Assembly (NCBI RefSeq): GCF_900101755.1
Contig: NZ_FNAE01000001.1
Location: forward strand, 1,550,001-1,614,000
DNA length: 64,000 bases
Source of the DNA: Ectopseudomonas alcaliphila
GTDB lineage: Bacteria; Pseudomonadota; Gammaproteobacteria; Pseudomonadales; Pseudomonadaceae
Reading direction: 5' to 3'
Shown here: positions 42,382 through 51,060 of the stretch, one piece after another
Layout of the letters: the number at the start of each line of letters is the position of its first letter
Position numbering within the stretch: position 1 is the stretch's first letter
Notes under the pieces: model-generated
Databases searched by the model: none
The model's input: only the letters and a program-made list of their open reading frames with translations
What the model was told of the DNA's origin: nothing
Program-made: the position numbers and the translations under genes

Positions 42382-42807
42382 ATGCGTAAGTCAGGCGTAT
42401 TGCAGGCGGAAATCGAACTGCAGGTGCAGTTCTATGACGTCGACATGATGGAAATCGTCTGGCATGGCCACTACGTCAAATACTTCGAGCAGGCGCGTTG
42501 CGCCCTGCTCGACAAGCTCGACCACAACTACCGGCAGATGCGTGACTCCGGCTACGCCTGGCCGGTGATCGACCTGCAGGTACGCTACGTGCGCGGCGCG
42601 CAGTTCGGCCAGCGCATCATCGTGCGCGCCGACCTGGTGGAATGGGAGAGTCGCCTGAAGATCAACTACCTGATCAGCGATGCCGAGACGGGCGAGCGCA
42701 TGACCCGCGGCAGCACCGTACAGGTGGCTGTGGAAATCGCCACGCGCGAAATGCAGTTCGCCTCGCCCCTGGTCTTCATCGATGCCGTACAGAGGGCCAT
42801 CGCGTGA
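42382..42807 (+). CDS. 4-hydroxybenzoyl-CoA-type thioesterase (ApeK-like)
   Basis: 141 residues from the ATG at 42382, preceded by AAAGGA. The hotdog signature VQFYDVDMMEIVWHGHYVKYFE is that of YbgC/4HBT thioesterases, with aspartate near residue 18. It probably releases or edits chains from the polyene ACPs. The stop overlaps the GTG start of the next gene. Confidence 0.87.
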   Translation: MRKSGVLQAEIELQVQFYDVDMMEIVWHGHYVKYFEQARCALLDKLDHNYRQMRDSGYAWPVIDLQVRYVRGAQFGQRIIVRADLVEWESRLKINYLISDAETGERMTRGSTVQVAVEIATREMQFASPLVFIDAVQRAIA

Positions 42808-43481
42808 AACGCCTGCTCAGCCCCGCCCTGGCTGGCATCGGATGCGTAGCCCGGATGAAATCCGGGAAACACTTCATCGCCCGCTACATCTCCCGGATTG
42901 CCTCCGGTCTACTGCTGGCGAGCATTGCCCAGCTGGCGATGGCCTTCGACCTCGACCAACTCAGCGAGCAACTCGGCGAGCCCGAGGTGGTGCGCGGCAG
43001 TTTCATCCAGGAAAAACACCTGCGCGCCCTGCCGCAACCGCTGACCAGCCGTGGCAGGTTCGTCCTGGCCAAGGATCATGGCCTGCTCTGGCTGCTCGAA
43101 CGCCCGCTGCAGCAGGACTACCGTATCGACGCGCAAGGCATCGCCCGGCGCAGCGAGCAGGGCTGGCAGTTCGTCGCCCAGCAAAGCGCCACCGCACAGC
43201 AGAACCGCCTGTTCCTTGCCGTGCTCAAGGGCGACAGCAGCGGTCTGCGTCAGGATTTCGAGCTCAGCCTGAGCGGCACAGCCGAGGCCTGGCAGCTCGA
43301 TCTGACGCCTCGCAGCGTCCTGCTCAAGCAGGTATTCAAGGCCATCGTCATCACTGGTGGTGAGCTGGTCCAGCGCATCGAACTGCAGGAAACCCAGGGC
43401 GACAGCACCGTGCTGCGCCTTGAGTCCAGCCAGGCCGATCAGTCCCTGAGCGACGCGGAGCAGCATGACTTCCAGAATTGA
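42804..43481 (+). CDS. LolA-like outer-membrane lipoprotein carrier protein (ApeL-like)
   Basis: 225 residues with the GTG at 42804, overlapping the thioesterase stop; an in-frame ATG at 42855 would also give a full signal peptide (cut after AQLAMA, before FDLDQLS). The mature part resembles LolA (GSFIQEKHLRALPQPLTSRGRFVLAKDHGLLW). It probably ferries the polyene lipid across the periplasm with the MMPL exporter. The signal region carries a translated copy of the 67-bp GTAGCCCGG repeat (42846-42912), yet the frame is intact. Confidence 0.83.
   Translation: MKRLLSPALAGIGCVARMKSGKHFIARYISRIASGLLLASIAQLAMAFDLDQLSEQLGEPEVVRGSFIQEKHLRALPQPLTSRGRFVLAKDHGLLWLLERPLQQDYRIDAQGIARRSEQGWQFVAQQSATAQQNRLFLAVLKGDSSGLRQDFELSLSGTAEAWQLDLTPRSVLLKQVFKAIVITGGELVQRIELQETQGDSTVLRLESSQADQSLSDAEQHDFQN
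42846..42912. repeat. GTAGCCCGG inverted-repeat element, copy 3, inside the LolA-like gene
   Basis: The left arm begins GTAGCCCGGATGAAATCC (42846-42866; one change from copy 2) and the right arm (42892-42912) has two changes. It provides about 22 codons of the signal-peptide region, including the ATG at 42855. Confidence 0.88.
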
Positions 43482-45792
43482 GTACTGGGGTTCAAGGCTA
43501 TTCCCGCTCGCCCTGCTGCTGCTCGTTGTCGTTGCCGCCTGGCAGTGGCGCGGCGGCGCGCCCATCTCCGCCAATCTGCTGGAGCTGGTACCCAACGGCA
43601 AGCCGGACGCGCTCGAGCAGCAGGCCGTGCAACGCATGCAGGAGCCGCTCAACCGCGAGTTGCTGGTGCTGATCAGCCACCCGCAACGCGAACAGACCCT
43701 GGCGCTGGCCGCCGAACTGGGCACGCGCTGGCAGCAGCAGGCGCTGTTCGAGAAGGTGCAGTGGGCCCCGCAAGCCGACCTGTCCGGCATACGTCAGCAA
43801 TTGCAGGATCAACGCCTGGCGCTGTTGCCGGCTGCCGACAGCGAGCTGCTGATTGACAACCCGACCGCCTTCGTCGAACGACGTGTACAGGATCTGTTCG
43901 ACCCCTTCCGCAGCCAGGGCGTGGTCGCCACCAACGATGATCTGCTCGGTCTCAGTACCTTGGTGGAGAAGGGGCTTCCCCAGCATCACAATGTCCAGGT
44001 CGATCTCAGCGGTGCGCTGATCGCCGAAAGCGAGGGGACCACCTGGGCAGTGCTGCGCGCCCGCACCAATGCCGACGCCTTCGACGGCAACCTGGCGCTG
44101 GCTGTGGACGATCTGGTCACCCAGGCCCGCCACGAGGTGCAGGCACGCGGCGGCCAATTGCTCGCCAGCAGCGGCCTGCTCTATTCCGCCCACGGCCAGC
44201 GCCAGGCCACCCGCGAAATCGGCCTGATGGGCAGCATCGCCAGTGCCGGCGCCCTGCTGATGATGCTGCTGGTGTTTCGCCGGGTACGCGTATTGCTCGC
44301 CTTCATCCCCGCAGCCATTGGCGTGCTCGCCGGGCTCACGGCCTGCGTCGCGGTATTCGGCCATATCCACGTGATGACCCTGGTGCTGGGCGCCAGCCTG
44401 ATCGGCGTGGCCATCGACTACCCACTGCACCTGCTGTCGAAGAGCTGGACGCTGCAACCCTGGGATAGTTGGCGTGCCCTGCGCGCCACGTTTCTTGGCC
44501 TGACCCTCGGTCTGGTGACCAACGTCATCGGCTATCTGGCCCTGGCCTTCACCCCGTTCCCGGCACTCAAGCAGGTGGCGATCTTTTCCGCCGCTGGCCT
44601 GCTTGGCGCCTACCTGAGCACCCTGTTTCTGCTGCCAATGCTGCTCGGCAAGGCCGCGATCCGGCCCTGGCAGCCGCCGCATGCTCTGGCACAGCGCCTG
44701 CTCGACTGGCGCGAAGCCATGCTACGCCGGCTGCCAACACCCTGGCTGCTGTTGATCTTCGCCCTGTTCTGCGCCGGTGGCCTGTTGCAGCTCTCGCACA
44801 AGGACGATCTGCGTCAGTGGGCCAGCGTGCCGCCGCAATTGCTGGAGCAATCGAAAGCCATCAGCCAGATCGTCGGCATGCAACCGACCAGTCAGTTCTT
44901 TCTGGTACGCGGCGAAGACGAGGAGCAACTGCTGCAACGCCAGCAGTCGTTGCGCCAGCGCCTGGACAGGCTGGTCGAGCAGGGTCAATTGAAGAGCTAT
45001 CTGGCGCTGAGCCAGCTGATGGCGCCTGCCACGCAGCAGGAAAAACTGCGTCAGACCGTGGCACAGCTGCCGAGCCACAGCGCCGCACTCAGCGAACTGG
45101 GCATCCCCGCCGATGCCATCGAGCAAGAGGCGCAACAGCTGCAAGCCCTGCCCACGCTGAACATCGAACAGGTGCTCGCCGCCCCACTGAGTGAGCCCTG
45201 GCGACCACTCTGGCTGGGGCATGCGGATGACGGCCAGGTCGCCGGGCTGATCAGCCTGCAAGGCTTGACCGACAGCGACCTGCTTGCAGCCCAGGCCGAA
45301 GGACTGGACGGGGTGAAGCTGGTGGACCGCCTCGGCGAACTCAATCGCCTGTTCGCCGCCACACAAGTCAGCGCCGCCGAACTCAAGCTGGCCTCCTGCC
45401 TGCTGATCTTCGCCGTGCTGTGCATCTTCTTCGGCGCACGCGGCGCCGCTCGCGTACTGGCGGTCTCGCTGCTGGCCGCACTGGCCAGCCTGGCCAGCCT
45501 CGGCTGGCTTGGCCAACCCTTGACCCTGTTCAGCCTGTTCGGCCTGCTACTGGTCACCGCCATCGGCGTGGACTACGCCATCCTCATCCGCGAGCGGGTC
45601 GGCGGTGCGGCCACCAGCCTGCTCGGCACACTGCTGTCGGCGCTGACCACCTGGTTATCGTTCGGTCTGCTGGCGGTTTCCAGTACGCCTGCAGTGAGCA
45701 ACTTCGGCCTGGCCATCAGCATCGGCCTGGCCTTCAGCTTCCTCCTGGCCCCTTGGGCGGGTGACGCGCAGGCAGAGGACAAGCATCCATGA
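43465..45792 (+). CDS. MMPL/RND-family exporter (ApeM-like)
   Basis: 775 residues with two halves, each a membrane helix, a large periplasmic loop and a helix bundle. Conserved GVAIDYPLHL (near residue 310) and TAIGVDYAILIRERV (near 700) mark the proton-relay helices of MMPL proteins. It is expected to move the lipid-linked polyene to the LolA-like carrier. It overlaps the LolA-like gene by 17 nt and the next gene by 4 nt. Confidence 0.9.
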   Translation: MTSRIEYWGSRLFPLALLLLVVVAAWQWRGGAPISANLLELVPNGKPDALEQQAVQRMQEPLNRELLVLISHPQREQTLALAAELGTRWQQQALFEKVQWAPQADLSGIRQQLQDQRLALLPAADSELLIDNPTAFVERRVQDLFDPFRSQGVVATNDDLLGLSTLVEKGLPQHHNVQVDLSGALIAESEGTTWAVLRARTNADAFDGNLALAVDDLVTQARHEVQARGGQLLASSGLLYSAHGQRQATREIGLMGSIASAGALLMMLLVFRRVRVLLAFIPAAIGVLAGLTACVAVFGHIHVMTLVLGASLIGVAIDYPLHLLSKSWTLQPWDSWRALRATFLGLTLGLVTNVIGYLALAFTPFPALKQVAIFSAAGLLGAYLSTLFLLPMLLGKAAIRPWQPPHALAQRLLDWREAMLRRLPTPWLLLIFALFCAGGLLQLSHKDDLRQWASVPPQLLEQSKAISQIVGMQPTSQFFLVRGEDEEQLLQRQQSLRQRLDRLVEQGQLKSYLALSQLMAPATQQEKLRQTVAQLPSHSAALSELGIPADAIEQEAQQLQALPTLNIEQVLAAPLSEPWRPLWLGHADDGQVAGLISLQGLTDSDLLAAQAEGLDGVKLVDRLGELNRLFAATQVSAAELKLASCLLIFAVLCIFFGARGAARVLAVSLLAALASLASLGWLGQPLTLFSLFGLLLVTAIGVDYAILIRERVGGAATSLLGTLLSALTTWLSFGLLAVSSTPAVSNFGLAISIGLAFSFLLAPWAGDAQAEDKHP

Positions 45793-46937
45793 CGATCGCC
45801 CTGTTCTGGTTGCTGGCCCTGGCCATCTACGCAGTGGTCGCGGTCGTCGGTGGGCGCCGCCTGATTCCGATCGTCGGCCAGTTGTTGGTGGCGGCACTCG
45901 CCATCCCTGCACTGCTGTTGCTGTGGGCCGAGCCGCACTGGCACCTGAGCGCCAACGACCTGCTGGCGCCCGACTGGCTGAGTGTTGCCTACGGTTTGTG
46001 CTTCGCCCTGCTGCTCGGTTACATCCTCAGCGACGTAATCGACCTCGATTTCAGCCCGGCTTGCGTGAAGATCGCCCTGCCGAGCTTTCTCGTGCCGATG
46101 CTGGCGGGCCTGGCCTGTTCGCTGTGGCTACTGCCCGGCGAGCGCGGCTGGCTGAGCGCGGTGGGCATTGGTCTGCTGTTCTCCATCACTGCCATCCCGG
46201 TGCTCTATCTGTTCCTGCAGAGCATCGGTTACCCGGCCGCCGCCAGCAAACGTTTGCTGCATGCGGCCATTCTGATGGACTTCATGTGCTGGAGCCTGTT
46301 CGGCCTGGCTCAGGGCAGCAGCCAACCGGCGACGCTACTCTGGCCGCTGTTGGCGGCGCTGCTGCCGCTGCTCGCGCGCGCTTTCAAGTTGCGTCATCCG
46401 TCGTGCTACAGCCTGCCGTTCTTCGCACTGATGCTGCTGTTTCAGCAGTTGGGGCTCAATGCGCTGGTATTCGGTATCGCCTACATGCTGTGTCTGGGCT
46501 ATCTGAAGCAGCCGTTCGTGCTGCCGTTGTCGCAGCGTCACTGGAAGCTGCTGATGAATGGCGTGGCTGTCCCGCTGATTCTCACTTACGGCGTACTGCG
46601 GGTGGATTTCCATGGCCTGGGTCAACACATGTCCTGGCTGGTGATAGGTACTCTGCTGGCGCTGCCGGTCACCAGCAAGGTGCTGGGCAGTTGGCTGGGC
46701 CTGCATTGGGCAGACCCGGCTGCGTCAGCGCGGATCAAGTGGCGTGAGAGCCTGCTGCTGAACATCCGCGGCCTGACCGAAATCGTGTTCCTAAACCTGC
46801 TCCTGCAGCTCCAGCTGATTGATTCAACGGTGTACTTCGGCCTGCTGCTGATGAGTCTGTTCTCTACTCTGCTGCCTGCCCTGCTGGGCCGGCACGCCGT
46901 CAATCATGAAGCGAAAGCCCGCTATGAAATCTCCTGA
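45789..46937 (+). CDS. Membrane protein resembling a CPA2 cation/proton antiporter
   Basis: 382 residues and about 11 hydrophobic segments. The C-terminal ESLLLNIRGLTEIVFLNLLLQ resembles the late helices of Kef/CPA2-type antiporters (NxRGLTELV), but I see no RCK domain. The ATGA overlap with the MMPL gene and the 14-nt overlap with the FAD gene place it firmly in the operon. It is not part of the core aryl polyene set that I remember. It may energise or assist export; substrate unknown. Confidence 0.65.
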   Translation: MTIALFWLLALAIYAVVAVVGGRRLIPIVGQLLVAALAIPALLLLWAEPHWHLSANDLLAPDWLSVAYGLCFALLLGYILSDVIDLDFSPACVKIALPSFLVPMLAGLACSLWLLPGERGWLSAVGIGLLFSITAIPVLYLFLQSIGYPAAASKRLLHAAILMDFMCWSLFGLAQGSSQPATLLWPLLAALLPLLARAFKLRHPSCYSLPFFALMLLFQQLGLNALVFGIAYMLCLGYLKQPFVLPLSQRHWKLLMNGVAVPLILTYGVLRVDFHGLGQHMSWLVIGTLLALPVTSKVLGSWLGLHWADPAASARIKWRESLLLNIRGLTEIVFLNLLLQLQLIDSTVYFGLLLMSLFSTLLPALLGRHAVNHEAKARYEIS

Positions 46938-48171
46938 ACTCGAACAACGCCAGATCGTCGTTATCGGTGCCGGCCCATCCGGCGCCATCGCCGCCGCCAT
47001 TCTCAAACGCCAGGGCCATGACGTGCTGGTGCTGGAGCGCCAGCGCTTTCCGCGCTTTTCCATCGGCGAGAGCCTGCTGTCGCACTGCCTGGATTTCGTC
47101 GAAGAGGCCGGCATGCTCGAAGCCGTCCAGGCCGCAGGCTTTCAGACCAAGCATGGCGCCGCGTTCGCCTGGGGCGAGCGTTACACCAGCTTCGACTTCC
47201 GCGACAAATTCACCGAGGGCAAGGGTTCGACCTACCAGGTGATCCGCGCCGACTTCGACAAGCTGCTGGCCGATGAGGCCGAGCGTCAGGGCGTGGAGAT
47301 CCGCTACGAGGAGGAAATCTTCGCCGCTGACTTCTCCGGCGACTGCCCGCGCCTGTCGGTACGCCGCCTGGCCGACGGCCACGAGTACCAGGTCGAGTGC
47401 GCCTTCGTTCTCGACGGCAGCGGCTATGGCCGCGTGCTGCCGCGCCTGCTCGACCTCGACACGCCATCGGCCTTTCCCGTGCGGCGCGCGGTATTCACCC
47501 ATATCGAGGACAACATCGATCCAGCCTCGGGCTTCAACCGTGAAATGATCCTCATCACCACCCATCCGACCCTTCGCGATGTGTGGTTCTGGACCATTCC
47601 ATTCAGTAACGGCCGCTGCTCGCTGGGCGTGGTCTGCGCGGCCGAACACTACGAGAACTACCCGAAGGATCTCGATGCCTGCCTCAAGCAGTTCATCGCC
47701 GAAACCCCATCGCTGAGCAAGGTGCTGGGCAACGCCGTGTGGGACACCCCGGCCCGCGAGATCAATGGCTACTCGGCCAACGTCAAGAGCCTGCATGGTC
47801 CGGGCTTTGCCCTGCTGGGCAATGCCGCCGAGTTCCTCGACCCGGTGTTCAGCTCGGGCGTGACCATCGCCATGCGTTCGGCGAGCATGGCCGCCGGGCT
47901 GTTGCATCGTCAGCTGGGTGGCGAAACGGTGGACTGGGAAAACGAGTTCGCCATCCCGCTCAAGCGCGGCGTGGATACCTTCCGCGTCTATGTCGAGGGC
48001 TGGTACGAGGGCTCCTTCCAGGACGTGATCTATTACGAGAACGCCTCCCCGGAGATTCGCCGCATGATCAGCTCGATCCTTGCCGGCTACGCCTGGGACG
48101 GTAAGAATCCCTACGTTTCCGAACCTCGCCGGCGCCTGCGTGTGCTGGCCGAGCTGTGCTCCCAACCCTGA
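46924..48171 (+). CDS. Flavin-dependent halogenase-like FAD oxidoreductase
   Basis: 415 residues from the ATG at 46924 (an in-frame ATG at 46906 is possible). The FAD fold is clear from VVIGAGPSGAIAAAIL and the FSIGESLL block. WFWTIP (residues 221-226) matches WxWxIP of flavin-dependent halogenases, and lysine 76 in FQTKHGAAFAWG aligns with the expected catalytic lysine. Enzymes of this type chlorinate or brominate phenol or pyrrole rings, as in brominated xanthomonadin. Plain hydroxylase or desaturase activity is possible. Confidence 0.8.
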   Translation: MKSPELEQRQIVVIGAGPSGAIAAAILKRQGHDVLVLERQRFPRFSIGESLLSHCLDFVEEAGMLEAVQAAGFQTKHGAAFAWGERYTSFDFRDKFTEGKGSTYQVIRADFDKLLADEAERQGVEIRYEEEIFAADFSGDCPRLSVRRLADGHEYQVECAFVLDGSGYGRVLPRLLDLDTPSAFPVRRAVFTHIEDNIDPASGFNREMILITTHPTLRDVWFWTIPFSNGRCSLGVVCAAEHYENYPKDLDACLKQFIAETPSLSKVLGNAVWDTPAREINGYSANVKSLHGPGFALLGNAAEFLDPVFSSGVTIAMRSASMAAGLLHRQLGGETVDWENEFAIPLKRGVDTFRVYVEGWYEGSFQDVIYYENASPEIRRMISSILAGYAWDGKNPYVSEPRRRLRVLAELCSQP

Positions 48172-48183
48172 CAAGGACCGTCG

Positions 48184-48903
48184 ATGACCGCTCTCCGTCC
48201 CGTCTCGCCTACCTACGTCGAAGAAACCCGTTTCGGCTTCTGGTTCCTGCAGAGCCACGTGTGGCAACACCATGTGCTGCGGGTCGCGATCAACGACCTG
48301 GTGCGCCTGACCGGCAGTCCGCTGCCGCAAGCGCCCGTGCTGCTCGATGCCGGCTGCGGTCAGGGCCGCTCCTTCGGCCTGCTCAACGCCGCCTTCGCAC
48401 CGGCGCGGATGATCGGCCTCGACGCCGATCCGCACAGCCTCGAGTGCTCGCGCCGCGAGGCCGAGCGCCTGGGCCTGGAAGTCGAACTGATCGCCAGTGA
48501 CTGCGCCTCCATCGACCTGCCCGACGCCAGCGTCGACCTGCTGTTCTGCCACCAGACCCTGCACCATCTGGTGGAGCAGGAACAGGCGCTCGCCGAGTTC
48601 TGGCGCGTGCTCAAACCTGGTGGTCGGCTGCTGCTGGCCGAGTCGACCAAGTTCTATATCGACACCTGGGTGATCCGCTGGCTGTTCCGCCATCCGATGC
48701 ACGTACAACGCAGCGCCGAACAGTACCTGGACATGCTGCGCAATCAGGGTTTTCAGTTCGACGATGCCAGCGTTTCCTACCCCTACCTGTGGTGGAGCCG
48801 GGCCAAGGACTTCGGCCTGCTGGAGCGCTGGGGGCTGATGCAGCCAAAACCCGTCGGTCAACGCGACGAAACGCTGCTCAACGTAGTGGCGCGCAAGCCG
48901 TGA
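48184..48903 (+). CDS. SAM-dependent methyltransferase
   Basis: 239 residues. Class I motifs: LLDAGCGQGRSFGLL (motif I), IGLDADPHSLECS, then LIASDCASIDLPDASVDLLFCHQTLHHL and FWRVLKPGGRLLLAE. It probably methylates the aromatic head group of the polyene, at carbon or oxygen. Its stop and the next ATG share one base. Confidence 0.86.
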   Translation: MTALRPVSPTYVEETRFGFWFLQSHVWQHHVLRVAINDLVRLTGSPLPQAPVLLDAGCGQGRSFGLLNAAFAPARMIGLDADPHSLECSRREAERLGLEVELIASDCASIDLPDASVDLLFCHQTLHHLVEQEQALAEFWRVLKPGGRLLLAESTKFYIDTWVIRWLFRHPMHVQRSAEQYLDMLRNQGFQFDDASVSYPYLWWSRAKDFGLLERWGLMQPKPVGQRDETLLNVVARKP

Positions 48904-49397
48904 TGCCACGCATACTCCTGCTCGTCGCCAGCCTGCTGCTGGGCGCCTGCGCCGCACGCACCCCCGTGCCGCCAGTGGCTCCGGCATTGGTCGCAGCGCT
49001 GCCGCTCACCCTGCAGATCCAGCGTGAACAGGCGGACGTGCGTCAGGACTGGCTACTGGTGATCCAGCAGGAAGGCCCGGCCCTGCGCTGGTCGTTGCTG
49101 GATCCGCTCGGCATCCCCCAGGCGCGCCAGCTGCTGGAGGCGGGACAATGGCGCAACGACGGCCTGCTGCCACCCAATACCGAGGCACGTGAGCTGTTCG
49201 CCGCACTGCTGTTCGCCCTGGCCCGCACCGACGCGCTGCACGGCTACCCGGCCGACAGTTGGCAGCAGGATGCCGAAGGCCAACGCCGCATAACCCCGGA
49301 CTGGAGCATCCATTACCAGGCTCCCCTGGATTTCACCCTTGGCAAGACCGGCCTGACCTACCGGATACGCGCACTGAACCTGGAAGAAAGCGACTGA
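48903..49397 (+). CDS. DUF3261 lipoprotein (ApeN-like)
   Basis: 164 residues from the ATG at 48903. The lipobox LLLGAC (cysteine near residue 16) marks an outer-membrane lipoprotein. The length and position between the exporter genes and the KS fit the DUF3261 lipoprotein of aryl polyene loci. It may help place the polyene in the outer membrane, where LolA-like and MMPL proteins deliver it. It overlaps the KS gene by 1 nt. Confidence 0.82.
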   Translation: MPRILLLVASLLLGACAARTPVPPVAPALVAALPLTLQIQREQADVRQDWLLVIQQEGPALRWSLLDPLGIPQARQLLEAGQWRNDGLLPPNTEARELFAALLFALARTDALHGYPADSWQQDAEGQRRITPDWSIHYQAPLDFTLGKTGLTYRIRALNLEESD

Positions 49398-50599
49398 TGC
49401 CCCGCTCCCCCACCCCCGGCTACCTCAATGCACTCGGCCTGCTCTGCGCCCTCGGCGAAGGCAAGCAGGCCGTCGCCGATGCGCTGTTCGCTGGTGACAC
49501 CGCGGGCATGCGCGCTGAAGACGGCTGGGTGCAAGACCGCAGCCTGACGGTGGGCGCCGTGCATGTGGATCTGCCCGCCATGCCGGCAGGTTTCGAGGCA
49601 TCCCACAGTCGCAACAACCAGTTGCTGCTGGCCGCAGCGCAGCAGATCGAGCCCGAGCTGCGCGCAGCCATCACCCGCTACGGCGCGCAGCGCGTCGGCC
49701 TGGTGCTGGGCACCAGCACCTCAGGCATCCGCGAAGCGGGCGAGCATATCGCGCGCCACTTCAACGAGGGCACGCTGCCCGCCGAATACGAATACGCCCA
49801 ACAGGAAATGGCTGCACCGGCCAACTTCCTTGCCGACTGGCTGGGCCTGACTGGCCCGGTGTACTGCCAGTCCACGGCCTGCACCTCCAGCGCCCGCGCC
49901 CTGCTCAGCGCTCATCGCCTGCTCAGCCAGGGTCTGTGCGATGCAGTGATCTGCGGTGGCGTCGACAGCCTGTGCCGCCTCACCCTGAATGGCTTCTCGT
50001 CGCTGGAGGCAGTTTCGGCCGAGCCCTGCAATCCGTTCTCGGTGAACCGCCACGGCATCAACATCGGCGAGGCTGCGGTCTTGTTTCTGATGACCCGTGA
50101 GCACGGCCCCATCGCCTTCTTCGGCGGCGGCGCCACCTCCGACGCCCACCATATTTCCGCACCGCACCCGGAAGGCCTCGGCGCCCGTGCGGCCATGGAG
50201 AAGGCGCTGGCCAACGCCGGCATCGCCGCCAGCGAAATCGACTATCTCAACCTGCACGGCACCGCTACCCGGCATAACGACGTGATGGAGAGCAAGGCCG
50301 TGCACGCCCTGTTCCCCGCGGGTCTGCCTTGCTCCTCGAGCAAACCCATGACCGGTCACACCCTGGGCGCTGCGGGCGCGCTGGAAGCAGCCTTCTGCTG
50401 GTTGACTCTGAGCCATTACAACCGTGACGGACTGCTGCCGCCACACCTCTGGGATGGCCAGCATGACCCCGAACTGGCGCCCCTCCAACTCGTCCAGCCT
50501 GGCGCCCGCCTGGCCCGTGACCAGGGCCGTTACCTGATGAGCAACTCCTTCGCCTTCGGCGGCAACAACGTTGCGCTGATCCTGGGAGATGCATCATGA
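49397..50599 (+). CDS. Beta-ketoacyl-ACP synthase (ApeO-like, catalytic partner of the chain length factor)
   Basis: 400 residues from the ATG at 49397. The catalytic triad is complete: cysteine in STACTSSAR (near residue 160), histidine in HGTATRHND (near 287) and histidine in KPMTGHTLGAAG (near 319). It carries out Claisen condensation of the polyene chain. It lies 1 nt into the preceding stop and overlaps the next gene by 4 nt. I pair it with the cysteine-free protein at 34727-35443 by analogy with ApeO-ApeC. Confidence 0.9.
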   Translation: MPRSPTPGYLNALGLLCALGEGKQAVADALFAGDTAGMRAEDGWVQDRSLTVGAVHVDLPAMPAGFEASHSRNNQLLLAAAQQIEPELRAAITRYGAQRVGLVLGTSTSGIREAGEHIARHFNEGTLPAEYEYAQQEMAAPANFLADWLGLTGPVYCQSTACTSSARALLSAHRLLSQGLCDAVICGGVDSLCRLTLNGFSSLEAVSAEPCNPFSVNRHGINIGEAAVLFLMTREHGPIAFFGGGATSDAHHISAPHPEGLGARAAMEKALANAGIAASEIDYLNLHGTATRHNDVMESKAVHALFPAGLPCSSSKPMTGHTLGAAGALEAAFCWLTLSHYNRDGLLPPHLWDGQHDPELAPLQLVQPGARLARDQGRYLMSNSFAFGGNNVALILGDAS

Positions 50600-51060
50600 G
50601 CCTGTGGCCCGTCGCCGAACTGGTGCCCCATGCGGGCAACATGGTGCTGCTCGATGAAGTACTGAGCTGCGATACCGAAGCGATCGAGGTGCGCCTCAAA
50701 GTGCGTCCCGACGGTCTGCTCAGCGCGGCCGACGGCAGCCTGCCAGCCTGGACCGGCATCGAGCTGATGGCGCAGGCCATCGCTGCCTTTGCCGGTATCC
50801 AGGCCAAGCGCGCCGGCTTGCCGGTGGAGCTGGGCTTTTTGCTCGGCACGCGCAAGTACGCCTGCAACGTCGAGCATTTCCCGGCCGGCAGCGAGTTGCA
50901 CATACGTGCCCTGTGCTCGCTGCAGGACGACAACGGCATGGGCGTGTTCGAATGCCACCTCACAGGCCCCGGCATCCAGGCCGAAGCCCGCCTTAACGTG
51001 TTCCGCCCGCCGCAACCGGCGATCTATCTTCAAGAACCGCAAGAACAATCCCATGACTGA
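50596..51060 (+). CDS. 3-hydroxyacyl-ACP dehydratase (ApeP-like)
   Basis: 154 residues of the hotdog fold. VPHAGNMVLLDEV supplies the catalytic histidine near residue 12, and LPAWTGIELMAQAIAAFAG is the central helix with glutamate 56. It removes water to form the double bonds of the polyene, alongside the dehydratase fused to the ligase. It overlaps the KS and ketoreductase genes by 4 and 8 nt. Confidence 0.88.
   Translation: MSLWPVAELVPHAGNMVLLDEVLSCDTEAIEVRLKVRPDGLLSAADGSLPAWTGIELMAQAIAAFAGIQAKRAGLPVELGFLLGTRKYACNVEHFPAGSELHIRALCSLQDDNGMGVFECHLTGPGIQAEARLNVFRPPQPAIYLQEPQEQSHD

Noticed and set aside
42804-43481. Pseudogene of the LolA-like protein caused by a repeat insertion
   Set aside because: The frame stays open through the repeat and a signal peptide with an AxA-like cut site is still encoded.
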